A stretch of 64,000 nucleotides of DNA, from positions 8,870,235 to 8,934,234 of the forward strand of contig CM046345.1 of the NCBI GenBank assembly GCA_025403435.1, in the 5' to 3' direction. Positions 35,776 through 48,010 of this stretch are shown piece by piece. Position 1 is the stretch's first letter. Every line of letters begins with the position of its first letter. The notes under the pieces were generated by a model. It had not been told where the DNA came from, made no database searches, and worked only from the letters and a program-made list of their open reading frames with translations. Source of the DNA: Artocarpus heterophyllus. Lineage: Eukaryota; Streptophyta; Magnoliopsida; Rosales; Moraceae. The translations under genes were made by a program, and so were the position numbers.

Positions 35776-37610
35776 ATGTGTGATGTATGCAATATATAAA
35801 TTATATTGTTTAATCACCTTCAAGTCAAGTATGATTATGATTTACGATTCATGTATAATTATGATTTACGATTCATGAATTACGAAATTGTGATGTTATG
35901 TAGTGATAAGTCATACTGCATACACACAATAAGATAAGTGAAACTTATAAGACAAGTTAAGGGTGCCGTACCAACCTCCCGACCCACGGGGAGGCTTCAT
36001 GTTAAAGTAATGAATGATCTTGGTGTCGTTGGGACCTCGTGAACCTAACTTCCCAAGACTCGCGCGCAACCGGTACGATCACTCGGTCCCAAAGTAAGAA
36101 GATAAGGTACAGCTTAAATAATTAAGCATAAATCAAGTTGATAAGCAAGCATAAAATGCTCATGCATATTTTTATTAAAATGATTTTTAATTATGTTTTG
36201 CGAGATTAATTTCCTACTTGCTGAGCGAAAGCTCATTTAAGTATGTTCATGCTGTAGGTAAGAAAAACCTCTCAGCGACACTTGATGGACAGTGGTGAGC
36301 GGCGGACGAATGGTGAAGATGGGAATGGATACCGCTCACGCAATGTTATATTTCCGCATTAGTATTTTACAAATTTATGCATGTTTTATTTTACGAAATT
36401 TCGTATGATTACACTTTACGAAAATTATGTGCATATGAACAAGTAAATAATTTACGTAATTATGTTTTAAAAACCGAGCTTGTGATTACGCAACCTTGGT
36501 TCAGAGGATTTCAAAGTTTAAAGATGTTGCAAATAACGATGCAACAAATGCACGAAATTTATAGGAAAGAAAATTATAAGTTTATCTGAAATTGCAAAGG
36601 ATTATTGGAGTTTTACATTAAGTTAAGAAATGAAGTTATGGATATGTTTTTATGAAGTTATTATGAAAGTCTTAAAGAAAAGCTTTAAGAAATTAGTAAC
36701 TTAAGTTTAAAAGTTTAAGTTGTAAGAAATTATGTTTTATTAAGTTTAAAAAGGTTAACTTTTAAGAGAATACAATGTTATTTTTAAGATGTTAAAATTA
36801 TAAGTAAAATATATAAATAATTGCTAATAAAGTTTTAAAGAGCAATTAAATGAGATTTTATTTATTATTTAATTTAAAATTATCTTGAGAATAGTTGTAT
36901 TTAAATTGAGAAATGTCTTTAAAGTAATACTTGCTAAATAATTACTTTTATGTTTTAAAAGGAAAAGTTCAAGAAAAGTACTATGGTTATGTTTTAAGAA
37001 ATTAACGTTATGAATTATGTAAATGATCATGCTTTTAGAAATTATAACTATGTTAAGACGTAATGTTTATTATTACGTTATTATCACGTTTCAGAATTTT
37101 ATGTATTACGTTAGGCTTACGCAATGTAGTTTTGAGAAATGATTATTATGTCTTTAAGTTTATATGTTAAGAATTCTTTACTTATAAGAATTCGTTTATT
37201 AGTAAGATTTGAAAAATAGTTATTATTTCCTCTAAGATTTCATGTTAAGGATTCCTCTGTAAAAATCCATTTAAGTATGTTAAAAAAAAAAAAAAATTTA
37301 TCACGAATTTCTCTACCCTATTTGTAAGTAAGTTTAAGTTTATGAGCATGTTTAAGTTAAGTGACGGCCACGTAAGGGCGGGTCGTCACAATACGACTCG
37401 TGCCCACACACATTTTGATCATGGATAGAGATTAGCAAAGAAGACTAATTGGTTGAGGCTCTTCTAGAAGGCCTTTCTTTTCACTGATTATTGGCACAAA
37501 AAGGTTAGAAGATCTATGATTAATTTATGTATATAGCATATCAAACTTGTGTTTTAAAAATATTCTGATTCAAAATTTTAAAATTTTCACTGCATACTCG
37601 TTTTCGAACA

Positions 37611-40600
37611 TAAACATAAAACATATTGACAAATCTGTGTTTCCTTCCCCTTATCATTCTACTGAATCCTTAGTTTTAAATCATATTTCATGTTCTTGAA
37701 ATCACCAAAAACTTGTTATATATGTCTAAGTTTGCAAAAGATAATTCTACGTTCTTTGAGCTTCTTCCATGTACTTGTTATGTCAAGGATCAGGCTACCA
37801 AGAAGATTCTATAAGAAGGCAAGCTTAAGGGAGGCTTGTATCTGTTTGATCCTACTCAAATTAATTTGCTTGAGCAAGCCACCTCCAGTGCAAAGATTCC
37901 TATATCAACTATTCATTCTCTAGTTTTTCAATCTTGTACACAATCTTCTATGTCATGTAATAGTATCTCTACTGATAGCTCTTCCCCTTCAACTTATAAT
38001 TCTTCCTCTCATTTGTGTACACAAACATTTGATTCAAATTTTGTCTTGTTTGATATCTGGCATAAAAGACTAGCTCATCCATTTGGGCATGTTGTCAAAC
38101 TTGTTCTAGCTAATTGTAAACTCTCTCGTATCAATAAAATTTCTCATTCCATATGTTTTGCTTTTTATCTTGGAAAACTTCACGAATTTCTATTATTCTC
38201 TTTTGAAACAAAATATACTAAACCTTTACAAGGATGTATAGGGTCCAGCTCTTGTTTTTTCTTCCAATGGCTATTTTTATTATGTGCATTTCATAAATGC
38301 TTATTCACGTTTCAAATGGCTGTATCTTCTTAGAAAAAAGTTAGATGTTTTTCAGACTTTTCAAAACTTTCAAGCTCTTGTTGAACTTCATCTCGAATAT
38401 AAGATTAAATCTTTATAGACTGATTGGGAAGGGGAGCATAGGTTATTTTCCACCTTTATAACTTCCAAAGGGTTTATACACAGAAATTCTTGGCCCTATG
38501 TTCATGAGCAAAATGGTCTTTTGAGAGAAAGCATCGCTACATTGTTGAGAATGGCCTCACATTGTTGGCACATGCCTCAATGCCCTTTAAATACTGGGAT
38601 GAGGCTTTTAGGACTTATGTTCTTATTATAAATCGCCTCGCTTCCAAAGTTCTTCAGAATGTCTCTCCTCTTGAGAAACTTTTCACACCAAACCTGTATA
38701 CTCACAACTTAAGATGTTTAGCTGTCAGCGTTATCCAAATACAAGGCCTTATAACCAACGCAAATTTCATTTTCACTCCACTTCTTTTACGTCTTTGGGG
38801 TATAGTCTCAAATAAAGGCTACAAACGTTTAGATTCTATAGGTCATATTTTTATTTCTCGAGATGTTATATTTGATGAGACAGTTTTTTTATTTGCTGCT
38901 CCAAAAGTTGTCCCCATTTCTCCTTTAGCTTCTTCTTCAATTGTCTCTAGTCCTCTTGTGGGTTATCTTAATTTAGTCGCTTCTTCTTCCTCTTGTTCTG
39001 TTCCTCCAACTTCCTCAAATACATGGACATTAGTGTAAGATGCTTTACATTCTAACCTTGATATTGCTGTTAATGCTACTAATTCTGTTTCAAGTTCTGG
39101 TGCTTTATCTCAGCCTGGTTCCACTCCTATTAATATCTATCCCATGATGACCACGTTAAAAAAAGGCATTCGAAAACCTAAAGTTTATGTAGCTATTGAA
39201 GAGCCTTTGACAGTTCAGGAAGCATTACAAGACGAAATTGGAAGCAAGCCATGACTGAGGAATTTTCTACTCTACAACGTAATGATACTTGCATTTTAGT
39301 TAAGTTACCACCAGATAGAAAGGCAATCGATTGCAAATGGGTTTCAAACTTAAAGGGAATCTAGAGGGCTCCATTAACAAATACAAAGCAAGGTTGGTGG
39401 CCAAAGGTTTTCATCAAGTAGCTAGCTTTGATTTTACTGGAACATTTAGTCTAGTTATTAAACCTATAACAATCAAGATTGTTCTTACAGTGGCTCTAAG
39501 TAAAAACTAGATTATAAGACTGTTAGATTTGAATAATGCCTTTTAATGGTGATTTGCAAGAAGAAGTACATGGAGCAGCCTGCAAGGTTTGTGAAGTTTA
39601 CATCTAGTCATCTAGCTTGCAAATTGCAGAAGTCTATATATGGTTTTAAACACTCTCCATGTGTCTAGTTTGATAAGTTGTGCAAAGCTCTTATTGCACT
39701 TGGTTTTGTTGCTACTAGAATCGATCAATCATTGTTCATTTGTGAAACATTAGGTACTACAGTGTTTATTCTTGTCTATGTAGATGATATTTTAGTGAGA
39801 GGAAGTGATCCTAGTGTGGTTCAAACTCTAGTCACAGAGTTGCATCATGCCTTTGCTCTTAAAGACTTAGGCTTATTACTTTTCAGGTATTCAAGTGTAG
39901 CATGCCAGTGATGGCATTCTTCTAATTTAGACCAAGTACATCATAGATCTTATATGTAAAGTAAAAATGCAATATGCAAAAGGATTTACAGCACCAATGA
40001 CCACAGGTGAGAAACTTCTATCTTATGGTAGTGATCTTGTAAAAAATGCCTTGTTGTATAGAAGTGTGGTTGGTGCATTGCGGTGTGTAACTGTCATAAG
40101 ACCTGAGCTAGCCTTTTCTATTAACAGACTGTGTTAGTATATACAGGCATTTTTAGAGGCTCATTGGCGCATAATGAAGCATATTTTTAGGTACTTAGCT
40201 TGTACAGTCTCTCATGGGTTGTATCTCACTAGAACTCTAGAAACAGAACTTAAAATAGTGGGGTTTTGTGATGCTGACCAGGCATCTGACCTTGAAGACA
40301 GAAGATCCACAACTGGTTTTTGTGTATTTTTGGGAAGAATTTAGTGACTTGGGCATCCAAAAAGTAGCACTCTGTTTCTCAATCTTCAACAGAAACTGAG
40401 TATCGAAGTTTGATAGCCACTGTTGCAGAAATCACTTAGATTCAGTCATTTCTTGCAGAATTAAAAGTTCCTATTAGAAGAGTTTCCCATAGTGTGGTGT
40501 GACAATTTGAGTACTGTGATGATTGCTGCAAGTCTTGTTCTACATGCTGGAGCTAAGCACATAGAGATTGATCTCTATGTTGTTCGAGAGAAACTCTTTC

Positions 40601-40730
40601 AGAAAAAGCCTGAAGTGTCCCATGTTCCTTCTATTGATCAATTAGCTAATGTGTTTACCAAAGCTTCTTCCAGTTCCAAGTTTAGTATTGTGCATAGCAA
40701 ACTCAGAGTAGAGGATTCTCATACCTAAGT
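37611..40730 (+). pseudogene. Remnant of Copia pol: integrase, RT, RNase H
   Basis: Pre-integrase zinc domain LFDIWHKRLAHPFGHVVKL at about 38045, scattered integrase to about 38800, RT with LVYVDDILV (about 39772) and RNase H ending CDNLSTVMIAAS, then KHIEIDLYVVRE (about 40500-40600). Frames change repeatedly and stops are frequent, e.g. in the RT between 39360 and 39680. The order integrase-RT confirms Copia. Confidence 0.82.
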
Positions 40731-40745
40731 TTGAGGGGGAGAAGG
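40731..40745 (+). other. Polypurine tract
   Basis: TTGAGGGGGAGAAGG directly before the 3' LTR. Confidence 0.75.
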
Positions 40746-41030
40746 TGTTAGGACAATATTGTTGTAAACTGTTATACAATTAGTTAGTTGATAAATCTAT
40801 TAACCGTTAGTTAACCACAGTAGTCAGCTTGCATACTCTAGTTAGTTTCGTGTGCTCTAGTTAGAGGTTATCAACTAGAAGTGTGCTGAGTACAAATACT
40901 GAGAACTATACATAATTGAGATTAAGTCCAAATTAATGCAATACACTGATTGAGAGTTCTTTGAAGCTCTCTTTAGATTCTTCACAAATTCATCATCTCT
41001 GGTTCTAGCATTCCTGCTCATAACCTTATA
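40746..41030 (+). repeat. 3' LTR of degenerate Copia element
   Basis: 285 bp. Longer than the 5' LTR because of a small local duplication of CTCTAGTTAG (about 40836-40865). Followed by target duplication ACGGT. Confidence 0.82.
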
Positions 41031-41610
41031 ACGGTGAAGAAGGAAGTAGAAGTAGAAGTTGAGATGACTTGGTGGGTTGGGCTCATGAAAACCAGGTGGG
41101 TCTAGATAAATGGGTCCACTTATATGCAGAAAAAGGGTTCTTCAATAGAAGAAGAAGGAGATATGGTGGCACTCTACTTTGGGTCTGATGGTGGAGAAGG
41201 AAGATCACATATCAGATCTGAGCTATCTCTCACTTAGACTCTCCATCTTCTCTCTTAATTTCTACCCTGATCAGTTGCTTTTTTTTTCTTCTGGGTAATT
41301 TCTGCTTTTTATCTGATATGATTAGTTGTAAATGGTGTTCGATTAGTGCAAGACTCCAAATTGACTCAAAATCAAAAGAAACAATTTTTTTTAGCCTGTT
41401 TGATTTCTGGGAGATCTCAAGAAAATCCCAATATGTTATTACTTTTCTCACTACATGTAGGGAAAAAAAAAAAAACTCTTAAATCCTTTGAACTAGCAGT
41501 ATAAATGTACGAGGGATTTGGATCTTTAGAAAGTGGATAATTCATAATATTTGGAATTTTTTTTTTTTTTTTTTTTACAGAATCGTGTGTTTGAGGGTTC
41601 ATTCAATAGC

Positions 41611-41769
41611 TTGTTTGGTATTAGTTAGTTTTAATTAATTTTTTTGTTGAGAATTGTGTAAAGGACTTATACAACAAAAGCAAAAAAAAATGTTACAGAA
41701 TAAAGCTCTTACATATTATAATATACACAATTTTAACCAATGGTTTCAACTATCATGCCAAACACCCTA
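41611..41769. mobile_element. MITE copy F
   Basis: Left GCTTGTTTGGTATTAG, right CATGCCAAACACCCTAC, with AAAGCTCTTACATATTATA inside. Confidence 0.55.
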
Positions 41770-42139
41770 CAAGTTTTCTACACTCCACCATCAGGTAACG
41801 TTCTAATGACTATCATATGCATTCTACTGATGGAGAATTTTACCACACTTAACCATAGTTTTTCTCTTATTAAAATGAACTTTAGTTTCTTTCCTGAAGA
41901 AGAGGCTTCTTCTCTCGGCTACTTAGAAATTAGTTGTGACACAGGAGTTACAGTCAAATTAGAAGATAAATTAATTAATTACAAAAAATCCTTCTTCCAA
42001 TTTTCAAAATATGGCATTCGTTTCCATGATCTATAAAATAATGACAAAAAGCTACTTATATCACGATTTTTACATGGTACTGATACATAACTGGATTGTG
42101 GTACATAATAAAAAGTTAACTGTAGAGAATGTTTAAGAA

Positions 42140-42260
42140 TATAGTTGGAGTTAATAAGTTGAAAGCTAAGATAGTATAGCATATGAGAATTTTATACTGT
42201 ATTATATGAGAGCTTTATATTGTAGTAGTTAAAACCAACAAGAGCTTGTTTAGAATGGCT
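42140..42260. mobile_element. MITE copy G, partial
   Basis: Contains two core motifs (ATATGAGAATTTTATACTG and ATATGAGAGCTTTATATTGTAG). Ends are not clear. Confidence 0.4.
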
Positions 42261-44614
42261 TAAAAAAGTTACTTTTAGCTTATTTACTTCAAAAGTTGTT
42301 TTTTAATATGTTTGAATAGACTGATGAATAAATTAAATACAAAAAATAATGATTAAACCAAAATTTATCGTGGTTCATTTTTAAATATACTAGCATTGCA
42401 AAATTCTTCACTATGTGGGATTAAAAAGGTTACAACGTGGATTGGGTACCACGTTAATGATAAGTTCATAGGCAAAGGCACCCCACTGATGGGTTTTCAT
42501 TTTGGTCTTGCCATGGGATAACTGAGCATCCCAGTGGCATGAGGTAGTGTTACAACACACTCGTGCCCACGTTCCTCCGATTGTGGTAGACATAGAGACG
42601 TGTGATCCACGCCTATCTTTGACTTTACACAGACACACACGCAAAAGTTTCCATATATTAAGCAGAACCTATAAAAGTTCCTTTATCAGAAATTAAAAAA
42701 AAAAAAAGAATCTATAAAAACCAAGTTAGATCACCAAATCTCATCATGCTAACTTACTTGCATTTAATTGCTGGACAAATAAATTACCTGCTACAGCCCC
42801 TATGCTGGTATTAAAACAAAATCATAACATTCATAAGGAGCTTTTCATAGCATAGTATACCTTACCGTAGCTCATGTTTCTGAAGCTAGCTCTAGTGAAA
42901 ATGTCATCGAAATGAAAAAAAGAATGAGAAACTAACAAAATCTGGTTCAGATATAATGGTTTAAAACAAAGCCTTATCATAAAATTGTCACATCTATAAT
43001 GTCTAGTTGAGGCTCAAGCTTCCACTAGGATTCAATTTCTGCAGAATATTCACTTTGAAGAAAACAGGATATTCATTACGTTTGTGACTTCTGCTGCCGT
43101 TGCCCTAAAAAAAATTCCGAAGAGATGGGCACTTCATCTGCAGCCTTTGCCTTCCGAGCCTCTTATCGCGTTACTGTTTTAACATATATTTCATAGCAAC
43201 CGCCTGCAAAAAACATAACAAAAGCATATGAGAGCGTGGAAACCTATGATATGAAACGGCACTGTCCTATACATGGCCATGATAGACTAAGTCGCAAGAT
43301 GCTCAAAATCTTTCATACAGCAAAACATATATCAGAATGGCTACTTAGCAATTGAGCAAACAGTTCTTACAAGGAATATTTTTCCTGTCCTTGGTTTTCT
43401 GTGAAAAATAGGCCACGAGGGGGAAAAGTTGTGTACTTTTAGGATATACCAAATAGCAAGAAAACATATGCATTCAAGTAAGCCAACAGAATCTTTGTGC
43501 AAAATTAATTATGCAGCACAGTTTCCACAGATTCACGCCTCGGAGATACGAGTTCGGTGACACTCAATGCAGAACTTAACAAATATCGGTTGCTAGAATT
43601 ATCAATTTTCTTCATCGTTTACATATCACAAGTCACAACCTCCATGATTCTTCCAATATGGTTCATTCTATGGTACAAATCATAAGTGAAATGTCTATGA
43701 TTCTTTATGTTACTCTGAAATACCGTAGATTTAATTTCTTTTAAGGAGTGTTCCTACTTGAAAAACTCTACCTTCTTCAGATTTGGCCGACATACCAAGA
43801 ATCGGACCACTACCACTTATGTGACATTTTAGATTCTCAACCTTCTTGTTCCCTATGTCCAGATTGCAAACTTGCTGACCAAGGTTGGTGCAAACCCAAG
43901 TCTCTTACCCTTTTATTCTCTATATTATGCATCTCACTGTCAGTCCTCAGCTATTGGAATTCTCTTATGAAGAGTCTTTTGACATAAAACACATTCTCTA
44001 TTAGAACAAAAACTAAACAAAAATAATATAAAATCTTATTGCAGAAAATCCAAAAAACACACCCTAAGATTTAGTTAAATCCGACATTTGCCCCTGTGCC
44101 TTAAATAATTGACAAAGAATCCCTATGTTTTTAAATAAAGTATCCCCTAAATTTCCAAGAAAGTAAAAAAAAAAAAAAAACTTTAAGTGGTCAAAGCTTT
44201 TGAAATACCAAAACAACCTCAATAATTTATTTTTGATTTTTAGTTGTCATAAATTATTTGAATTTTTTATATTAATAGATTTAAAAGTAAATAAAATCAA
44301 GAAGAAAAGGTGCTAACCTGTTCGGACGACTACAGAAAAGGACCCGATATAGGGCTTGACTAGTCCAATAAGTCCAAATTCAATTTTCTATATGCAGCCA
44401 CCACAAGGATGCAAATTTTTTATAGGGCTAGACCAATCAGACCTATTAAGTTTTGAATTTTTAGGAAAATATGGTTTATTTTATTGAATTTGTTTTACTT
44501 TCTTCTTGATATTTAAGTTCTTAGTTATGAATATTTCAAAAATTAAAATATCATCTAACTATTTATCATTGAGGACATTTATGTATTTTCAACAATTTTC
44601 TTAACTAAGAGTAT

Positions 44615-46690
44615 GTTTGGTACACCATATTGTATTATATTGTATTGTATTGTATTTGTAACACCCCTATGTGGGGGTTAACAGTTTTAAATAAATAAAA
44701 ATAATTTTAAATTTTATATTATTTAAATCAATTAAACAATGCCTATGGGTCTTTAAACAACAAGAAAAATAAAAATAAACGTTTTAAATACAAACCACAG
44801 TTTTTAGTGTAGCACCAAATATATATAATTACAGTCATCATCACCATAGTACAATTCCCAAATAACTTAACACAGCCATAAAAAAAAACAATACAACTCT
44901 TACATGTTGTAGATAAGTTGTAATTAAACAGGGTCTTCTAACACGAAAACAGCAGGATTGTTTTCGCTTATTCCTCTTCAAATATGTTGCACTGAGTTCC
45001 ACCTGAGATATGAAGATATGATAGGGATGAGCATCGACATGCCCAGTAGGGAAATCATGACTCACCTTATGGTTTATCCATTACCACATTAAAAACTGCA
45101 TGGTTAGTAGGTTACATCATATTCCAGATTATGAGGTTTATTATGATCACATCTTATGGATACCGTAGTTAATCATTACCAAGTGTCATAATTACACATT
45201 TATACAAATATTACCAATCATCATTGTTCCTAGGTATCCATGTTAAATTGAGTATCACTCAACTCATCGAAACCCAAATGGGCGCACTTGATCACCCTAT
45301 AAACATTCCAAGGGTGTTCCGGTGAGGGGACATCAAGCCCCGAGTCCTCACCAAATCAATTCCTGTACAGTATGTTCTGGGACTTTCAACCCAAGGAAGC
45401 GTCATCACCTTCCCCCTATTTTACCTTTTTGGGTATTCATGCCCAAGGACGTAACCGCCGCCCTCTTCATGTCTCACCATTTCTCTATATTAAATAATTA
45501 TTAATAGAGTCAGTTTTCCTAACCATGCTTCTCAATTTATAACATGTGTCAATTCATTATGTTCCTCGCCGTACAATACAAGACGAGTCCATGTCATAGT
45601 TTCATATGTGATACTCATATAATATCAGTTCAACATAGATATATATATATTGCGGCAAAACAATCAATTTTAATTCTATAAAAACCTCACAAAAATGAGT
45701 AATAGAATCCCTACCTTTTAAGCTTATCAACAATCTTTTAATCCTGGAATCAATTAACGTTAGCTCCACACATCCTTGACCCTAAGGCATGCATAAGGAC
45801 AATTAAAACTAAAGCACAACGTATAATCACATTCATAAGTGAGTTATGTGTAAACCCGTCTACTAGTGCCATTAAAGTATTTTTATGCATTAAACATGTA
45901 GAAAATGCATACTAAAAACTAAGTTTAGATTAAAGAAAACCTACCTCAAAACTTCTTTGAAAAGCACCAAAGTTTGGGTTATCAATCAAGCTTGAATTAA
46001 CTTTAAAACCGCCTCGATCATGGTTGGGAATTATAATTGTCTTGGCCACAAAGAGAGCTTTGTGCTCTATGTCTTTAGTTAGAAATTTGAAGTGAGAAGG
46101 GAGAGAATGAGAACTAGAGAAGAAGGTGGTGATAGTTAAATAAAAAGATATCAAAATGCTTAAGAGGAATGGGATGTTTACGGGGAAAAGTTGTAAGAAG
46201 AAAAAAAAGAGTCTTAAAGGAAAATATCATCTTGTCTCCCATGAAGACTTTTAGCAAATAATGCCAACATAATTGAGGGGATAATTGGAGTGAATTATAG
46301 AAGAAGATAAGGAAATAATTAATTAGGTGGTTGAGAAAATATCTACATGTCTTCTATGAATTGACGGAAAATAATTCAATGTCCCCTTCGGATACCTTTA
46401 GCAAAATGAGAAGAAGTCTATATAATTGAGCAATAATTTAGGGAGACAAGATTGGTAGAAGTAAGTGTTGGTAAGTTTTGAATGTTTCTTAGGAAGACTT
46501 GGTAAGAAAATACTAAAATGGTATTTTTTTTTAAATGATCATAAACAACTTAGTAATTTTAAATAGTCACATTTTATTCATTAAATTTTACAAAATTATG
46601 CCCGTTAAAAATACGGGTGTTACAGTATTGCATTGCAATGTATTATATAACACTAATACAATACAATACAATACAATATGGTGTACCAAA
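44615..46690. mobile_element. Small fold-back MITE, split by a solo LTR
   Basis: TTTGGTACACCATATTGTATT at about 44617 is the exact reverse complement of AATACAATATGGTGTACCAAA ending at about 46690. Without the 1,968-bp LTR and its target duplication it is only about 100 bp and nearly all palindrome (TATTG repeats). Confidence 0.8.
44657..46624 (-). mobile_element. Solo LTR of the LOG-carrying element family
   Basis: TGTAACACCCC...GGGTGTTACA with perfect target duplication GTATT (44652-44656, 46625-46629). 1,968 bp. The middle (about 45080-45830) is close to the LTRs at 7518 and 13751, while both flanks have diverged, so it is an older subfamily member whose interior was lost by LTR recombination. 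Same orientation as the LOG-carrying element. Confidence 0.88.
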
Positions 46691-46808
46691 AATGCCCTAA
46701 AGAATTATATTTTACTTTTTTTAAAAAAAAACTTGGGGGATATTTTTGAAATATTGTAAAAAGAACAATGATATAGTATTAAAGAAAAGTTCCTAGAACT
46801 AATCTAAT

Positions 46809-46972
46809 AAGGTGTTTGAGAGCATTAGTTAGAACCAATTTTGATTGAAATCACTGTAGCATGTAAGAGCTTTACATTATAGCATATTTTTTCTTGACAT
46901 TATAAAATGTAAGAGCTTTACACTGTAACAATTAAAAGTTTTAGTTCTAACTCATATTGTCAAACATCATAT
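46809..46972. mobile_element. MITE copy H
   Basis: AAGGTGTTTGAGAG on the left, TGTCAAACATCATAT on the right, two cores ATGTAAGAGCTTTACA(T/C)T inside. Confidence 0.6.
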
Positions 46973-47529
46973 AAAATAGAATATTAGGCAATAATCCCAT
47001 CAAATTTCCCGCATAAACATCAGCATTACCTGCGCAAACAACTATGGTAAGGACGTCTCCGACTCTCTTAAGTCGTTTCACATTTTTCTTATGCAATTTG
47101 GCTACCAAAATCTAGCTACATTTAATAAAAGGATAGTTAAAACTTTGAATTCCAAACTCAAATCCTAAGAACAATTAGGACCTAAAACTTAAATAATTAA
47201 TGGGTAACTTGACCTGCACGAATTAGATAGTTTTTCGGATCCTCATCAGATTAGGCCAGTGAGATCCTTATTTCTCAATTCCGAAGCGTCAACTTTTATA
47301 CTTAGAGACGCCTCACCTATTTACTAGCAAAACTTATAAACGTAACTATGTAAGCCTTTAAACTAGCGATTTGACGATTTTTCAAGCAAAATCTACATTT
47401 GCTAAAAGGATTGTTAAATTTTTGAATTCCAAACTCAAATTCCTAAGGAAAAATAAATAGCAGCTAAAACTTGAATAGTTTTGGGGATTATAATATTTGA
47501 ACCATAACACTTTTTCCGTACATAGCCGC
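46973..47529. other. Intergenic, no gene seen
   Basis: AT-rich. The pair GAATTCCAAACTCAAAT(T)CCTAAG at about 47146 and 47425 is a small direct repeat. Confidence 0.4.
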
Positions 47530-48010
47530 CAAACCACATTGTGTACATTTGTATAGTGCCTACACACGATGATAAACCTCTCCCCTTTAAACCCTACACC
47601 AACTCCAAATATTTTTAAACACGTTTCACTTATTCTAGAAGGACAAATAATTTGCAAATTTCTTCAATTCATTTGAACAAAAGGGATTTCCTAATCCTTG
47701 GAAGAACAAAAAAAAAAAAAAATGAAGCTGACTGACAAATATGAAGTCATATATTCCCATGTTGCAAAATTTAAATTACCTTTCAATGAATCCCTTAAAA
47801 AAAGAGAAAAACTTTCTCCAAATTCAGATTTCAACTTTGCCTCTTCACCTGCCTCTCTGTAAAACTCCAAAAGGTAGAGTCACCAAAGATAAAAAGATTA
47901 AAAAAAAGTTACAAAGACATCCTCAAATTTTTAAGGAAAACACTTTTTAAGTAATGAAAAATGAAAAGTACCAGATAAATAATATCAAAGGGGGAATTGA
48001 AGCTACAGAA
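47530..48010. repeat. Diverged copy of the bZIP upstream/TNL downstream region
   Basis: Matches 19620-20500 in order: the GTGTACAT(T/C)TGTA segment, CCAACTCCAAAT, GACAAAT(G/A)ATTTGCAAATTTCTTCAA, then TTCCCATGTTG...AATTACCTTTCAATGAA. No bZIP exons remain on its left side. Confidence 0.65.

Larger units (their letters stand above)
32717..37390 (+). mobile_element. Very large solo LTR (4,674 bp)
   Basis: Begins TGTAATGACC and ends GGGTCGTCACA. Perfect target duplication ATACG at 32712-32716 and 37391-37395. TATA box at 34113-34120, followed by a CT-rich stretch (about 34175-34205) and a GC-rich transcribed-type block (34240-35360) that stands out from the AT-rich surroundings. No gag/pol text. 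Size is in the range of large-LTR gypsy or LARD-type elements. Confidence 0.78.
31038..37610 (+). mobile_element. Solo LTR (about 1.9 kb net) nested in Copia element and itself interrupted
   Basis: Starts TGTTAAATGTG and ends TTCGAACA (TG...CA). Copia coding sequence breaks off before it (GKGLN) and resumes after it. Flanks TGAAT and TAAAC look like a diverged target duplication. Net length without the inner insertion is about 1.9 kb. A TATA box lies at 32544-32551. No internal retroviral genes, so it is best read as a recombined solo LTR. Confidence 0.65.
29421..41030 (+). mobile_element. Degenerate Ty1/Copia retrotransposon containing nested solo LTRs
   Basis: LTRs 29421-29688 and 40746-41030 (start TGTTAGGACA), perfect target duplication ACGGT at 29416-29420 and 41031-41035. 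A mutated primer site follows the left LTR and a purine tract ends at 40745. About 6.6 kb of the 11.6 kb is later insertion (31038-37610). The remaining coding sequence has many stops and frameshifts. Confidence 0.88.
41036..44614. other. Intergenic; no gene assigned
   Basis: 42400-42780 is similar to 60800-60995 (shared CATGCTAACT...CTTGCATT). Near 43100-43210 the minus strand has an acceptor-like CAG followed by a short frame AVAMKYMLKQ and a stop, which could be the last exon of an unrecognised gene, but I see no partner exons. Confidence 0.4.

Noticed and set aside
42411..42644. 77-codon ORF on the minus strand
   Set aside because: No domain, no neighbouring exons, and lies in DNA partly repeated near 60.9 kb.
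43100..43230. Possible terminal exon (AVAMKYMLKQ, stop) on the minus strand
   Set aside because: Acceptor-like CAG and a plausible ending, but no upstream exon or family recognised; too weak for a gene call.
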